Below are positions 7,975-16,612 of a stretch of 64,000 nucleotides of DNA, piece by piece. Source of the stretch: JAVBLP01 sp031553505 (GTDB lineage: Bacteria > Elusimicrobiota > Endomicrobiia > Endomicrobiales > Endomicrobiaceae); NCBI GenBank assembly GCA_031553505.1, contig JAVBLP010000005.1:91695-155694 (forward strand). Direction: 5' to 3'. The translations under genes and the position numbers were made by a program. Position 1 is the stretch's first letter; each line of letters begins with the position of its first letter. The notes under the pieces were generated by a model. That model searched no databases and was not told the DNA's origin. It saw only the letters and a list, made by a program, of their open reading frames with translations.

Positions 7975-9573
7975 ATGAAAAAAAACTTTCGCTTCAGTTT
8001 AAGAGTCAAATTTACCGCTGTTATTATGCTTGTTGTCGTTTTTACGGCAACGGCGCTTACATCCTTCTTCCTTTATACACAGAAAACAAACCTCCGAAAA
8101 ACGCTTGAAAAAAGAACCGAAGACATAGCAAGGCGTATCGCGAATTTAAATGACGTTAACATAGAATCAGAAACCAAAGAATTGCTCCAGCGCTCAACAG
8201 ACAACACTATTATAGAAGAAGATGTTATTTATGTGACGATTTATAACAGAAATGTAATAGAGCTTGCCAACTCCGGCATTACAAATGTGGAAGTAAGGGA
8301 CTTTTTGTTTCACAACCGGCCGGAAACAACGGATACGCTGCTCTTTAATAAAAAAGAGATAAGCAAAAACGCGTACAGAATCAAAAATCTGGGTGAAATT
8401 TATGAAGTTCTTGTGCCTGTAGTCAGCTATAACCGGCCCAATTACAATATAAGCGCAAGCGTTCCGGGCGTTTCTTTTGCCAATGACAACATAAGAGACA
8501 GCGATACCGGGGAAATTATAGGCATAGTAAGGGTCGGCGTTACCGTAGAAAACGTGAATGCCGCGATAGAAAAGATGTCAAGTATGATAGTCCTTATTAC
8601 GCTTATTGTTATCATTCTTGTTGTTGCCATATCATTTCTTATAGTAAAAGTGATTTTAAACCCTATTAAAGAATTGTCGGTAGGTACTAAAAAGATAGCT
8701 TCCGGGGAACTCGCTTACAGGGTGCCGCTTACTTCGCGTGATGAACTTAGCGATTTGGCCGAGTCTTTTAACTCAATGGCACAGGATTTAAAAAGCTATG
8801 TTGACGAACTTACAAATGAAAAGCAGGATCTGATAAAGCTTAAAGTCATGCTTGAACAGAGAAGCTATGAACTTGAAGAAACGCTTGATAAAATGCAAAG
8901 CATGCAGGAAGAACTGCTTAAATCCGAAAAATTCGCTACTATCGGGCGACTTGCTTCTTCCGTCGCGCATGAATTAAGAAATCCGCTGGCAAGCCTTAAA
9001 AATATATCTTATTATCTTTCGAAGATGGATACTTTCAAAGATGATAAAGCGAAAAAAATGCTTGATATGCTTGCTTCGGATGTTTCCAGGGCAAATAAGA
9101 TTATCACGGATTTGCTGGATTATTCAAGAGCAAAAAAACTCAATAAAATAGAAATGTGGATAGATGATTTTTTGGATAAAGCGATTGAAAACGTCGTTAT
9201 TCCGAATAATATAGAACTTGTTAAGAATTTTGAGCATTTTCAGGCGGAAATCGATCCTGATAAGATGACGCAGGTTATTATCAATCTTATTACAAACGCT
9301 AAAGACGCTATGACTGCCGGCGGACAAATATCAGTTTCCACGGCGCAAAATAACAGCAAGACTTTTGAAATACGTATTGCCGACAACGGAATAGGCATGA
9401 GCAAAGATACGTTAAACCATATTTTTGATCCTCTTTATACGACAAAACTTAAAGGTATAGGCCTTGGCTTGTCTATTGTTAAGGAAATTATAGAATCCCA
9501 TTTCGGAAGAATAGTCGTAAAAAGTACCGAAGGCACTGGTACTGAATTTATAATAGTAATACCGATGAGGTGA
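7975..9573 (+). CDS. Membrane sensor histidine kinase
   Basis: A 532-residue kinase with an N-terminal membrane helix (about 11-33), a periplasmic sensor region (about 34-198), a second helix (about 199-224), a HAMP domain, a coiled coil, a HisKA domain with phospho-acceptor His332 in SSVAHELRNPLASLKN, and a HATPase_c domain with N box NLITNAKDAM, DNGIGM and GIGLGLSIVKEI. All catalytic boxes look intact. It is followed 2 bp later by a receiver protein and then by a second kinase of the same HisKA type. The signal is unknown. Confidence 0.92.
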   Translation: MKKNFRFSLRVKFTAVIMLVVVFTATALTSFFLYTQKTNLRKTLEKRTEDIARRIANLNDVNIESETKELLQRSTDNTIIEEDVIYVTIYNRNVIELANSGITNVEVRDFLFHNRPETTDTLLFNKKEISKNAYRIKNLGEIYEVLVPVVSYNRPNYNISASVPGVSFANDNIRDSDTGEIIGIVRVGVTVENVNAAIEKMSSMIVLITLIVIILVVAISFLIVKVILNPIKELSVGTKKIASGELAYRVPLTSRDELSDLAESFNSMAQDLKSYVDELTNEKQDLIKLKVMLEQRSYELEETLDKMQSMQEELLKSEKFATIGRLASSVAHELRNPLASLKNISYYLSKMDTFKDDKAKKMLDMLASDVSRANKIITDLLDYSRAKKLNKIEMWIDDFLDKAIENVVIPNNIELVKNFEHFQAEIDPDKMTQVIINLITNAKDAMTAGGQISVSTAQNNSKTFEIRIADNGIGMSKDTLNHIFDPLYTTKLKGIGLGLSIVKEIIESHFGRIVVKSTEGTGTEFIIVIPMR

Positions 9574-9575
9574 AC

Positions 9576-10595
9576 ATGAGTGAAGAGAAATTCAGCATTT
9601 TAATTGCGGATGATGAAGAAGGCTTGAGATTTTCGCTTGCGATGATTTTGGAACTGGAAGGTTACAGCGTTAAAACCGCACAAGACGGAAATGAGGCGCT
9701 TGCCCTTGCGCAGCAAAATGATTTTGACATCGCTTTTTTTGACATAAGAATGCCAGGCATCAACGGAGTTGACGCGTTTAAAAAGATGAAAGTTATAAGC
9801 CCGGAAACTATTGTTGTTATGATGACCGCTTACGCGATGAACGATTTAATAAAAGAATCCATATCAGAAGGCGCTTTTGCCTGTATAAGCAAACCTTTTG
9901 AAATTGATGACGTTTTGCGTACGGTGAAAGAAGTTAAAGAAAAACCGACCGTTCTCACATTGACCGATCCTGCGACTGTTGATTTTTTAAAAGCGGCGCT
10001 TCCTCCTTCAGGCTATTTGGTAATCAGCGAAAATAACGCGGAAAAAGCAAAAAAGTTCATTAAAAGAAGAAATCCCGCAGTGGTGTTTTTAGATGATACC
10101 GAAGCCAATATATCTTTGGCGGAAGGCGTTTCCGGAACGGAAAACAAGCCGGAAATTGTTGTTTTGAGTAATGATAAGCTTAGCATCGGTGATTTTAAAG
10201 TTATAAAAAAGCCTCTGACTAAAAACCTGATCTCGGAATTTTTAAAGGCAAACCACAAGAAAAAAATCGCAATCGTGTGGGACGATACCATAAGCTCAAA
10301 CAATCTAAAACTTTCTATGGTTGCCAACGGCTTTGAGGTTACGTATTTCCCTTCCGAAGAACGCTTTTTAAAAGACAGCGTTCATGCAAATTTTGAATTT
10401 GTAATTGCCGACACTAGCACGGTTGCGGACTATGAAGAATTTTACGAAAAAGTGAATGCGGCCGATTCAGTTCAAAAAATAGTTTTCTTATCTGATTATG
10501 ACAATGTTATAAGCGAAAATCTTAAAAACGATAAAGCTTTCTTTTTTCAAAAAACATTTGACCTTAATGAAATTCTTGGTGTTTTAAACAAATAA
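9576..10595 (+). CDS. Response regulator made of three receiver-like domains
   Basis: About 339 residues. Domain 1 (1-122) is a canonical receiver with D12/D13, phospho-acceptor D56 in FFDIRMPG, T84 and K106 in SKPF. Domains 2 (about 125-224) and 3 (about 228-339) have little obvious similarity to domain 1 but show the same alternating pattern. D131, D173, S198 and K212 stand at the key positions of domain 2, and D236/D237, D279, S306 and K326 at those of domain 3. No DNA-binding or enzymatic output domain is present, so signalling is probably by protein contact or phosphorelay. The start at 9576 follows GAGGTG; a GTG 6 bp earlier overlaps that site. Confidence 0.8.
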   Translation: MSEEKFSILIADDEEGLRFSLAMILELEGYSVKTAQDGNEALALAQQNDFDIAFFDIRMPGINGVDAFKKMKVISPETIVVMMTAYAMNDLIKESISEGAFACISKPFEIDDVLRTVKEVKEKPTVLTLTDPATVDFLKAALPPSGYLVISENNAEKAKKFIKRRNPAVVFLDDTEANISLAEGVSGTENKPEIVVLSNDKLSIGDFKVIKKPLTKNLISEFLKANHKKKIAIVWDDTISSNNLKLSMVANGFEVTYFPSEERFLKDSVHANFEFVIADTSTVADYEEFYEKVNAADSVQKIVFLSDYDNVISENLKNDKAFFFQKTFDLNEILGVLNK

Positions 10596-10606
10596 AGGCG
10601 GTAAAT

Positions 10607-11503
10607 ATGGCTATTCTTTTATTTCTTTCGTGCGTTTTTGCTGTTTTGTCGGCATTTTTTTCGGATATGCTGCAGCAGGTTTTTGCTTTTTCCGCCGCAT
10701 TCTTTGCCTTGCTTGCGCTTTTTGTTTCGCTTGGCAGGAAAAACAATGTTAAAAGCGGCCCTGCCGTTAATGCTGCTGCCAAAACTGTCGCAGCGCCGGT
10801 ATCATCATCCAGTAAATCCGACATGGTCTCATATGAAGAGTTGAGCAGGGATAAAATGGATGTTTTAAATAAGTTTGCCGCGGTCGCGTCGCACGATTTG
10901 AAAAACCCTCTTTCCAGTATGAAAAATATTGCGTATTATTTCTCAAACTCTTTTAAAGTAGAAGGAGAAGTGCCGAATAAAATGCTTTCCATGCTTTCAA
11001 GCGAAGTTGAAAGAATGAACAATATGATAGTGGACTTGCTTGACACCACAAGAGTAAAACAGCTTAGTATGGTGAAAACTAATTTAGGCGATTTCCTTAA
11101 TAAAGAAATCGAGACAGCAAAAACGGACGGAATAGCTTTCGAAATTTTAGCGCCTCAGCAGGTTGATGCTTATGTGGACCCGCAAAGATTCAGCCAGGTT
11201 ATATCAAGCATGCTTAAAAACGCAAAAGAAGCAATAAGCGACCAGCCAGACGGCAAAATTTCCGTAAAACTTTCCAGGGACCGTGAAAACATTATAATTG
11301 AGATATCAGATAACGGCAGGGGGATGAACGCCGAAACTCTTAAAAAATGTTTTGATCCGATGTTTACCACAAAAACCGCTAAAGCTTTGGGAATGTCGCT
11401 TGCCGTTTCCAAACAGATAATATTAATGTCTGACGGTAAAATCAGCGCTGAAAGCAAGGAAGGCAACGGTTCAAAGTTTAAAATCACACTTCCCGCGGCA
11501 TAA
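10607..11503 (+). CDS. Second histidine kinase, short, membrane anchored
   Basis: A 298-residue kinase: two closely spaced N-terminal membrane helices (about 2-20 and 22-42) with almost no periplasmic loop, a short linker, HisKA with His96 in VASHDLKNPLSSMKNIAYYF, and HATPase_c with MLKNAKEAI and DNGRGM. The G2 box reads ALGMSLAVSKQI. The HisKA stretch closely resembles that of the first kinase (LASLKNISYYL), so the two probably arose by duplication and share the receiver protein between them. Without a sensor domain it may sense the membrane state or be modulated by a partner. Confidence 0.87.
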   Translation: MAILLFLSCVFAVLSAFFSDMLQQVFAFSAAFFALLALFVSLGRKNNVKSGPAVNAAAKTVAAPVSSSSKSDMVSYEELSRDKMDVLNKFAAVASHDLKNPLSSMKNIAYYFSNSFKVEGEVPNKMLSMLSSEVERMNNMIVDLLDTTRVKQLSMVKTNLGDFLNKEIETAKTDGIAFEILAPQQVDAYVDPQRFSQVISSMLKNAKEAISDQPDGKISVKLSRDRENIIIEISDNGRGMNAETLKKCFDPMFTTKTAKALGMSLAVSKQIILMSDGKISAESKEGNGSKFKITLPAA

Positions 11504-11509
11504 TACAAG

Positions 11510-11977
11510 ATGGAAAAGAAAATATTAACTTCAAACAGAAAGGCTTTTCACGATTACGAAATTCTTGAAAAAACCGAAGCCGGAATAGTTTTATCCGGGC
11601 ATGAAGTAAAATCAGCCAAGCGCTCCAATATAAGCCTTGCCGACAGTATTATACGCTTTTCAAACGGCGAAGCTTTTGCCGATAATATCTTTATCGCCCC
11701 TTACGAACAAATGTCAACCCATATTACCGATTACGACGCTAAACACAAAAGAAAGCTCCTTATGCATAAATCCGAAACGGCAAAACTTAACGCGAAAGTT
11801 AAAGAAAAAGGCTTAACGGTTATACCGCTGGAAGTTTATGTTTCGCCGAAAGGCAGGATAAAGGTGCTTATCGGGCTTGGAAAAGGCAAAAAAGCGTATG
11901 ATAAAAAAGAATCAATTAAAAGAAAAGATATAAACCGGGAAATGGCAAAAGAAGGAATCAGGAAGATAAGGATATAG
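11510..11977 (+). CDS. smpB: SsrA-binding protein SmpB
   Basis: The 155-residue trans-translation factor binds tmRNA and delivers it to stalled ribosomes. Family motifs are NRKAFHDYEILEKTEAGIVLSGHEVKS, the YDAKHKRKLLMHK segment and the basic C-terminal tail ending REMAKEGIRKIRI. It sits 6 bp after the second kinase gene and uses TAG as stop. No ssrA gene is visible in the window. Confidence 0.96.
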   Translation: MEKKILTSNRKAFHDYEILEKTEAGIVLSGHEVKSAKRSNISLADSIIRFSNGEAFADNIFIAPYEQMSTHITDYDAKHKRKLLMHKSETAKLNAKVKEKGLTVIPLEVYVSPKGRIKVLIGLGKGKKAYDKKESIKRKDINREMAKEGIRKIRI

Positions 11978-11989
11978 CTTGGAAATAGT

Positions 11990-13534
11990 ATGTTAAAAAA
12001 AATAGTTTTAAGTTTTATTTTTGTTTTCACCGCTGCTTCGCTTATGTATGCGAGGGATTTGAATTTTACCGGCAGATTTGTTCCCAATGACGGTTCTACG
12101 CTTGTTTTTGCGGGCCAGAATAACCGCTCAAGCGACAATTACGTTAAGAGCGTTAAAAACATTCCGGCAGGATTTATGATTTATACGGCTTTGTCGGATC
12201 TTGCGGGCCTTGATGAGGCGGCTGACTTTGGCGCGGGGGAAACCTCCGGTGCTTATATATTGAAAAAATATCCTAAAGCGGCGCTTCAAATAGGTTTGTA
12301 TCTTGTTAATTCGCTTGATGAAATTATAGACGGGTCTTTAGATGAAAATATAACAAAGCTCGGCAATTGGATAAAGAAGTCCAGGGTGCCGGTATATTTG
12401 AGGATAGGCTATGAGTTTGACTATCCTGAAAACGGCTATGAACCGGAAAAATACATAAAAGCGTACCGCCGTATAGTTGATAAGATGGACGAGGACGGCG
12501 TTAAAAATGCCGCTTATGTTTGGCATTCTTATGCCGCGCTAAACCCGAGAGGCATTGAAGCCTGGTATCCGGGCGACGAATATGTTGACTGGTGCGCGAT
12601 ATCATACTTTTCGAACCCTCAGTGGATTCCGATGGTAAAATTCGCGCAAAGGCATTCAAAACCCTTGATGATCGCCGAATGTGCCCCGATGCTCGGGCAC
12701 GATTTAAGAGAAGACGGCAAGCTTAAGTGGTATGATAAGTTTTTCAGGTTTATAAATACAAATAATATTAAAGCGCTTTGCTATATAAACAATAATTGGG
12801 ATGAATTGCCGATGTTTAAAGATTGTAAATGGGGAAACAGCACTATAAGCGATTCCAAACTCGTGCAGAAAATGTGGCTAAATAAGATTTCTGACAGGCG
12901 GTTTGTAAATCTTGAGAGTCTTTATGATTCAATATCTTTTTCTGAAGGTGAAAATGTGCTGATAGTTTTCTGCCACCCTGATAACGAAAACAGCTCAAGC
13001 GCCATGATTTTTGCGAAAGTTAAAGAAACGCTCGGGAAAAACGGCATACCTTATAAAATCAGAGACCTGTATGCTATGAAATTTAACCCGGTTTTAGATA
13101 AAGCAGGGCTGGAAGATATGAAAAACAAGAAAATATCTGATGCTGTCGCAAAAGAGCAAAAGTATTTTAAAGAGGCTGGCACCGTAGTTTTTATTTATCC
13201 TCTTTGGTGGAGCGGCGTACCCGCCATGTTAAAAGGGTATATCGACAGGGTGTTTTATCCCGGTTTTGCTTTTGAATTTGAAGAGGCTAAAGGAACAGCT
13301 TCAATAAAACACAAAAAAGCGGTTGTTTTTACCACTATGGCGATGTCTGAAAAAGATTTAGAAAATTCCGACTTAAAGAAAGCTTTGGATATTATATATG
13401 ACGACAAAATTTTTGGGTTTTCAGGGCTCAAAGCGCGTTATCACGGATATTTCGGCTCTCTTCCGGCTACAGACGTAAAAGATATAGAAGCTTACCTTTC
13501 AGAAGTTGAAAAAATAATTAATTTGATAAACTAA
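11990..13534 (+). CDS. Exported glycosidase-like protein fused to a flavodoxin-fold quinone reductase
   Basis: A single uninterrupted frame of 514 codons. Residues 1-21 form a signal peptide (cleavage likely after MYA). Residues about 22-310 resemble the GH26-like TIM-barrel glycosidases, with acid/base candidate E142 in LRIGYEFDYP and nucleophile candidate E230 in MIAECAP. Residues about 320-514 are a flavodoxin-like NAD(P)H:quinone oxidoreductase (MdaB/YwrO kind): VLIVFCHPDNENSSS near 322, then PLWWSGVPAMLKGYIDRVF near 404. Such reductases are normally cytoplasmic and use FMN or FAD, so an exported copy on a sugar-binding barrel is odd. I do not know this combination. Substrate and cofactor are unassigned. 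Confidence 0.7.
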   Translation: MLKKIVLSFIFVFTAASLMYARDLNFTGRFVPNDGSTLVFAGQNNRSSDNYVKSVKNIPAGFMIYTALSDLAGLDEAADFGAGETSGAYILKKYPKAALQIGLYLVNSLDEIIDGSLDENITKLGNWIKKSRVPVYLRIGYEFDYPENGYEPEKYIKAYRRIVDKMDEDGVKNAAYVWHSYAALNPRGIEAWYPGDEYVDWCAISYFSNPQWIPMVKFAQRHSKPLMIAECAPMLGHDLREDGKLKWYDKFFRFINTNNIKALCYINNNWDELPMFKDCKWGNSTISDSKLVQKMWLNKISDRRFVNLESLYDSISFSEGENVLIVFCHPDNENSSSAMIFAKVKETLGKNGIPYKIRDLYAMKFNPVLDKAGLEDMKNKKISDAVAKEQKYFKEAGTVVFIYPLWWSGVPAMLKGYIDRVFYPGFAFEFEEAKGTASIKHKKAVVFTTMAMSEKDLENSDLKKALDIIYDDKIFGFSGLKARYHGYFGSLPATDVKDIEAYLSEVEKIINLIN

Positions 13535-13540
13535 AAGCAG

Positions 13541-16500
13541 ATGAAAAAAGAAAATTGCCAAATAATTTCCGTGCAGGCATCCGCCGGTTCCGGAAAAACC
13601 TACAGCCTTGCCAAGCGTTACATAAGCCTTTTGTTTGATTCTTCTGAAAACGGAATCTCCCTTAAAAACGTCATTGCCGTTACTTTTGCAAATAAAGCGG
13701 CTGTCGAGATGAAATACAGGGTGGTTGAATATCTTAAAAAGGCGGCGCTGTCACTTGATACTGACGGGATTTTTGACGGTTTTAATATTTCCGGAAAAAA
13801 TCTGCCTTTACAAAGCGTAAAAGTTTTGAACGGGATACTGGATAATTACGACAGCTTTAATATCAGCACGATAGACAGTTTTATAAACAGCATACTTAAA
13901 GCCTGCGCGATAAATATAAATATTTCTCCCAATTTTAAAGTTGAAAAAGATTATTCCGCCCATCTTGGTTTCGCGCTGGACTCGTTTCTCCGCAACGCTT
14001 CAACCTCCCCCGCGCTTAAAAATATGCTTTCCGACTACATAGACCAATATCTTCTTTCAGAAAAAACCGGATGGTTTCCGAGTAATGATATTTATAACAG
14101 GGCTGAAAAGGTTTTCCAAAAAAGTTCCGCAAGCGGGAAAGGCATAGGTTTTGCGAAAGTGAAATTTAAAGAACATATATACGCCGCTGCCTCCGCAATT
14201 TTTAAGAAAACGGAAAAATTTTATGAAATATGCGCTAAAAAAGACATCTATGCTAATACCCTTAAAGCCGTTGAGAAGGTTTTAAACGGAGGGATTAAAT
14301 CATTTTTTAACCCCGATAAAATACCAAAAGCTTTTGCGGCTCCCGTGTTAAAATATAAAAAAAATTCTGAGCCGGAAACGGCTGTTTCCGAGCTATGGGA
14401 AGCAATATCCTTTGAAATTGCGGCTTTATGCGAGTACTATTCGGAAAATTATTATTCAGTATATTCTGAAATTTTTAGCGAAATAATAGCGGAATTTGAC
14501 ATTTACGCCGGCAAAGACGAACTCGTTTTTTTAAACGACATAAATAAAAAAGCCCTTAACTTGTTCAGCGAAGGGGGCTTAATAATGCCTGAAGTGTATT
14601 ATCGCCTTTCTGAAAAATATAAATACTTTCTTATAGACGAATTTCAGGATACAAATGATGTGCAGTGGACTGTTTTAAAGAGGTTTCTGGAAGAAAGCCT
14701 TGCGGGCGGCGGCACGTTTTTTTATGTCGGCGACCCTAAACAGGCGATATATGATTTCCGCGGCGGAAATTCGGAGCTGTTTTATAAAGCCGCGGGGGAT
14801 TTTTCCGGCGCGGAATGCGATGTATTGCTGCTTAAGGAAAATTACAGAAGCCATAAAACTATAGTGGATTTTAATAATGAGGTTTTTTCGCAAGAGAACA
14901 TTGAAAGGTATCTGAAACAGGTTTATGAGGGTGAAAATGTGAGTGAAAAATTCAAAGACCTTTTGTCTGTTTATGCCTCTTCAAGGCAAAATGCAAGCTT
15001 GAAAAAAGATAAAGGCTATGTGGAAATAAATATTGTTCCGGAAGATTGTGAAGATGAGGAAGAATACGTAAAAGAACAGTTTCTCTCGCAGGTAACGCAA
15101 ATTGCAAACAGGTTTAAGCAAAGCGATATAACAGTTTTATGCAGAAGCAATGACGAGGCGCAAAAAGCGAGCGGCTGGCTTATGGCGCAAAACTACGCGG
15201 TTGAATCGGCGCAGACTTTAAATATACGCAACAATATTTTTGTAAAAGAAATTTTCTCGTTAATTAAGTTTATAGATTTGCCGATAAATTCGCTTTTTTT
15301 CTCGTCGTTTATTTTAGGGGAAATTTTTTCAAAAGCTTCACGAATTAAAAGCTATGATTTTGAAAGGTTTCTTTTCGAACAAAAAAAAGACAATAAGTCC
15401 GAGGCGTTTTATAAAATTTTCCGCCAAAAGCATGAGCAGGCGTGGAATAATTTTTTTGAGGAATTTTTTGTAAAAGCGGGCTTTATACCTGTGTACGAAC
15501 TGGCCCTTTCCATCCTTGAAAAATTTAAAATTGTTGAAAATTTTCCTGAGTCAAAACCTTTTGTAATGCGTTTTTTAGAACTCATTAAAGATTTTGAGCA
15601 GGAGAAAAGCGGAATTAAAGATTTTACGGAGTATTTTGAAACCCTTGATGACAAAGACGAATCTCTGTACATAAAAAGCGCTTCCGGCGCAGGAATTAAA
15701 GTTATGACGGTGCATAAAGCCAAGGGGCTTCAGTTTCCGGTTGTTATAGTGCCATTTCTGAAACTTTCCGAAACAAAAATAGATAAGCCGTTTTTTGCCC
15801 TGGACGGAAATATGATTAAACTTTTATATTTAACCAGGAATTCGTCGGCTTTTTCGGCAAAGTTGGAAGCTTTGTATGATAAAGAAAAGAGCAAGACTTT
15901 GATGTCGGAAATGAATATCCTTTATGTCTCTATGACAAGGGCAGAAAAAGAGTTTTACGCTTTAGTGCCGGGAAAGAGCGGCGGCTCTAAAAACACGGCG
16001 CAGATTTTATTTCAAGGTATGAATCTTACTGTCGGCAAAAAAGAAAAATATGAATCGATTCAGATAAAATTAAATGAAATTTTTGACGAATCGGCTTCAG
16101 GCTATAAAGACATAAGCGTTAATTTGGAAAGCAACAAGGTGGATATAAATTCCGATGACGCGAGAAGAAAGGGTTTAATGGCGCACTTTGCTCTTTCGCA
16201 AATATATACGCTAAAAAATAAAAATATTGAGGAAGAAATTTTAAAAGCCGCCGCCGTTACCAAAAGCAAGTATTTAGAGGATGATGTAAAGTGGCTTGAA
16301 GACGAAATGCGGGAACTCTTTTCATCGCCGGATATTTCAAAGGTATTCGGCTATGATTCTAAATCGGTAAGCAATGAAAAAGAAATTATAGACTCATCCG
16401 GAAATACTTTAAGGATAGATAAGCTCATAGAACTTGAAAAAGAGGTTTTAGTATTTGACTTCAAGAGTTCAAACGGTCTTGCTGCCCAAAATAAAGAACA

Positions 16501-16612
16501 GATTTTAAATTACGCCGACTGTCTGGCCGAAATATACCCGGGAAAAAGCATCTCCCCATATATAATTGATTTAAGCTTAAAGCAGGCGATTGAGGTAAAA
16601 GATGGCATCTGA
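13541..16612 (+). CDS. addA: AddA-like UvrD-family helicase-nuclease
   Basis: A 1023-residue UvrD-type superfamily 1 helicase. It has Walker A ASAGSGKTYSLAKRY at the N-terminus, the DEFQDT box near residue 366, GDPKQAIYDFRGG, ENYRSHKT, and the late motifs KVMTVHKAKGLQFPVV and LYVSMTRAEKE. The C-terminal 180 residues carry a PD-(D/E)XK nuclease with VLVFDFKSS near 970. Together with the next gene it should form an AddAB-type enzyme that resects double-strand ends for recombination. The overlap of 11 bp with the partner supports a complex. Confidence 0.88.
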   Translation: MKKENCQIISVQASAGSGKTYSLAKRYISLLFDSSENGISLKNVIAVTFANKAAVEMKYRVVEYLKKAALSLDTDGIFDGFNISGKNLPLQSVKVLNGILDNYDSFNISTIDSFINSILKACAININISPNFKVEKDYSAHLGFALDSFLRNASTSPALKNMLSDYIDQYLLSEKTGWFPSNDIYNRAEKVFQKSSASGKGIGFAKVKFKEHIYAAASAIFKKTEKFYEICAKKDIYANTLKAVEKVLNGGIKSFFNPDKIPKAFAAPVLKYKKNSEPETAVSELWEAISFEIAALCEYYSENYYSVYSEIFSEIIAEFDIYAGKDELVFLNDINKKALNLFSEGGLIMPEVYYRLSEKYKYFLIDEFQDTNDVQWTVLKRFLEESLAGGGTFFYVGDPKQAIYDFRGGNSELFYKAAGDFSGAECDVLLLKENYRSHKTIVDFNNEVFSQENIERYLKQVYEGENVSEKFKDLLSVYASSRQNASLKKDKGYVEINIVPEDCEDEEEYVKEQFLSQVTQIANRFKQSDITVLCRSNDEAQKASGWLMAQNYAVESAQTLNIRNNIFVKEIFSLIKFIDLPINSLFFSSFILGEIFSKASRIKSYDFERFLFEQKKDNKSEAFYKIFRQKHEQAWNNFFEEFFVKAGFIPVYELALSILEKFKIVENFPESKPFVMRFLELIKDFEQEKSGIKDFTEYFETLDDKDESLYIKSASGAGIKVMTVHKAKGLQFPVVIVPFLKLSETKIDKPFFALDGNMIKLLYLTRNSSAFSAKLEALYDKEKSKTLMSEMNILYVSMTRAEKEFYALVPGKSGGSKNTAQILFQGMNLTVGKKEKYESIQIKLNEIFDESASGYKDISVNLESNKVDINSDDARRKGLMAHFALSQIYTLKNKNIEEEILKAAAVTKSKYLEDDVKWLEDEMRELFSSPDISKVFGYDSKSVSNEKEIIDSSGNTLRIDKLIELEKEVLVFDFKSSNGLAAQNKEQILNYADCLAEIYPGKSISPYIIDLSLKQAIEVKDGI

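Noticed and set aside
11990..13534. The glycosidase-flavodoxin frame as two genes
   Set aside because: There is one continuous frame and I saw no ribosome binding site plus start codon at the domain border near residue 310-322.
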